Notes under the pieces: generated by a model
Told to the model about the DNA's origin: nothing
Database searches by the model: none
The model's input: only the letters and a program-made list of their open reading frames with translations
Shown: positions 62,101 to 64,000 of the stretch, one piece after another
Numbering within the stretch: the first letter of the stretch is position 1
Layout of the letters: the number at the start of each line of letters is the position of its first letter
Program-made: the position numbers and the translations under genes
Source: Didymodactylos carnosus
Taxonomy: Eukaryota; Rotifera; Eurotatoria; Philodinida; Philodinidae
Assembly: GCA_905250885.1 (NCBI GenBank)
Contig: CAJNOQ010000077.1
Span: 17,288-81,287 of the forward strand
Reading direction: 5' to 3'
DNA length: 64,000 nt

Positions 62101-63489
62101 TTAGATTTAGGTGTCTACTTCCATTTGAAACCACCCTCAGCTCTGTGCTCCTTCCAACAAGAAAGCCTTAACGTTTTTGCTAAGAGCCCCATTTTGCCCG
62201 TTGTCACTCAATAACACAGCAATGGTTCAACGTTTCGAACTCAGATATTTAGCATAAGTTAGGTGGACAGTAAGCATCAATCACTGTAAGAGCCAACGAA
62301 ATCAGATGTGAAACAAAAAAGTTTTGTTCGCTAGAGGTGCCTCCTTAAGAGAATCCAAGTTTTTTATATTTTATCAGACTAATTTGTGTTACTTTTTATT
62401 ATTATTTTATTCTTATCATTATGTTATTGTCAAAATATGTATTTTTTTTTCTTTTGGAATTTTGTTTTCTTATTACTATAAAAAATAAATTGATGCGTTG
62501 TGTGTGATGTTTAGCAGTACGTTTCTCAGAAGGAACAAACATTAGTGCGCAAGTCAAAGCAGAAGGAAGGTATCATATAGTGGATACCAGGTAAATATAA
62601 TAAGTGCAGTAGATTGTTCATCAATAATGTTAAGTCATCGACTTAAATCAAGATTTTTAGCTAAGATTAAGACATAGTTAAATTCTCGAGCTTAATTTCA
62701 GGCAAAACGTTTTCATAAAAGATCTTATATAGTCCAGTTTAGTTCTTTCGTTTGTGAGATTTCAAGAATGCAGAAAATGTGTACTTAAGTCATGTCTTAG
62801 CACATCTAACTAAATGTTACAATGAGGTAATTTATGTAAACATTGAGCTTATGTTTAAGATTAAGTCATAACCTAACAACAAAGTCCTCGTGCTCACCGT
62901 GTCTTTAAAAACACTGCTCTAGTGAAGCCTTTTTCCTTAAGCACATACCTCAGGATTTGTCTCCATGCACATACACTTCTTACTCATACAAAATGCTTGA
63001 GGTATGTGCCTGACTTTCTTGTCTTATGCACTTGAGTTGCTTGAAGTATGCGCATGAGGGGAGAAATATCTAAAACAATGTGCATACCTCAAGAAACTCA
63101 AGCACATACTTCAAGAAACTCATGTACATACCTTAAGAAAGTCATGCATTATCGATTTTCCGCGTTTTAAATAGCTCTAGTTTCGTTTTTTAGACTTGAT
63201 TACACCATGTTTTACTCGGACTTTTCTTCGAGAACACGGTCAAACAATCAGTTTTTTAGTCTTTCTCGACCATCTGGCACTCTCATTATGCCATTATCTT
63301 TATCTGCAAAGGAAAATAACTCATTTTCAATGAAAAGTTCATGATAGTTCAAAGCGAGTACACAGCAATTTTGACTTTCTACTATTGACTCCACCCTCTA
63401 AAATCTTCATGTTATCTTTTGTTACACTGCTGAATGTAATTTTTCGATAGTGTGTGATGTGTTTGTTCGAGAAAAATGTTTCTCTTAGA
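62101..63489. other. Gene-less AT-rich region
   Basis: It includes TTAAGTC/GACTTAA-rich sequence at about 62630-62880 and the repeat cluster at 62940-63150. I see no exon, ORF with a domain, or RNA gene. Confidence 0.4.
62940..63150. repeat. Direct and inverted copies of a 22-nt unit (GCACATACCTCAAG..)
   Basis: Three head-to-tail units of about 22 nt (CACATACYTCAAGAAACTCA) run from about 63083 to 63148. Inverted copies (CTTGAGGTATGTGC, CTTGAAGTATGCGC) lie at about 62995-63055, and another direct copy opens the block at about 62940. Spacing is regular only in the three-unit run. Confidence 0.65.
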
Positions 63490-64000
63490 TTGACTAACGA
63501 GGGAACACATGTAAGTGTCCTCTCGCTTTTTCAACGAAACCTAGTGAGTTATAGGTTATCGATGATGCTGGTTCCGAATATGAATATGAGAGCTGCCCTC
63601 AGGGCTTTGAAGACCAGTTTTCTGGAAAACCAGCTTTTCAGAAACTAAAGAAGATTCGGCTATAACGTCGTCTGAAAAGGTGACAGAACGCAAAAGTGAC
63701 TATGTGAATAATGATCTAACGGCCAAGGAAAAAAAAGTGCTTCCTTTCGTGATTTTCAGACGTTTTTCTTAATAAGCCATGTTTGTAGCCCGCACATTTC
63801 TGATTAAAATGAGACCTCTCCCAACTCTACATGACCTTTCTTTGCAAAGTTATAGAATTTACACGAAGAGCCCTAAATATTCATTGTCAACTCGAAGCTA
63901 CAGAAATAAGAAGAAATTAATTTAGGGCTCTTCGTGTAAATTCTATAACTTTGCAAAGAAAGGTCATGTAGAGTTGGGAGAGGTCTCATTTTAATCAGAA
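63490..64000. repeat. Foldback element cut by the window edge, same family as 6542-7661
   Basis: 63798-63878 and 63920-64000 are perfect 81-nt inverted copies around a 41-nt loop, and the window ends exactly inside the right arm. The left part (AACGAGGGAAC, CAGTTTTCTGGAAAACCAG, GTAGCC..ATTTCTGATTAAAATGAGAC) matches the interior of the intronic element at 6542-7661 in the same order. The 64-codon frame at 63454-63648 belongs to the repeat. Confidence 0.8.

Noticed and set aside
62940-63150. CRISPR-like array of short repeats.
   Set aside because: The units are contiguous or irregular, in both orientations, without unique spacers, and the host sequence is eukaryotic.

Overview
The window reads as nuclear DNA of an invertebrate animal. 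The genes have many introns with GT..AG ends, most of them only about 45-110 nt long. The sequence is strongly AT-rich, and the proteins are clearly metazoan (p160 nuclear-receptor coactivator, multi-Tudor germline protein, nicotinic-type Cys-loop channel). Short introns, high AT and many palindromic repeats would suit a rotifer (bdelloid-like) genome, but that placement is inference. No species marker is visible.

Six gene models are supported. Five are multi-exon models in which the reading frame is continuous across every junction I traced. Left to right: (1) a p160/NCOA-type nuclear receptor coactivator on the minus strand (about 2750-14786, 22 exons plus a tentative last one), with PAS region, LXXLL boxes and Q-rich tail but no visible bHLH; (2) the peroxisomal AAA+ ATPase PEX1 on the plus strand (18394-24254, 21 exons, 1073 aa), divergent from NCOA; (3) a 246-aa 14-3-3 zeta-type protein on the minus strand (25697-27060, 6 exons), convergent with PEX1; (4) a 2286-aa multi-Tudor protein on the minus strand (30515-48613, 27 exons), with eight extended Tudor modules split by an RG/RGG-rich centre, probably a piRNA/germ-granule scaffold; (5) a small plus-strand precursor of a cysteine-rich secreted peptide (55927-56370); (6) a 598-aa nicotinic-type, non-alpha Cys-loop channel subunit on the plus strand (57967-60457, 13 exons). 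A probably broken ORF lies at 1732-2321. The genes show no common pathway and look like an ordinary gene neighbourhood.

The rest is dominated by non-coding inverted-repeat (foldback/MITE-like) elements: 8-380, 637-740, 3468-4284, 6542-7661, 21786-22104, 38787-39101, 43548-43808, 47619-48238, 51385-52775, 60779-61262, 61948-62100 and 63490-64000. Several sit inside introns, two of them within 20 nt of a splice site. Two have TTAA at both ends and look like piggyBac-type MITEs. Between them are blocks in which one short self-complementary motif recurs many times, a different motif in each block (for example GCGTTTAAACGC at 46590-47290 and GAAAATCGATTTTC at 54440-55410). About 7.3 kb (48614-55926) holds no gene that I can support. 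I found no rRNA, tRNA, CRISPR array, viral gene or intact transposase.
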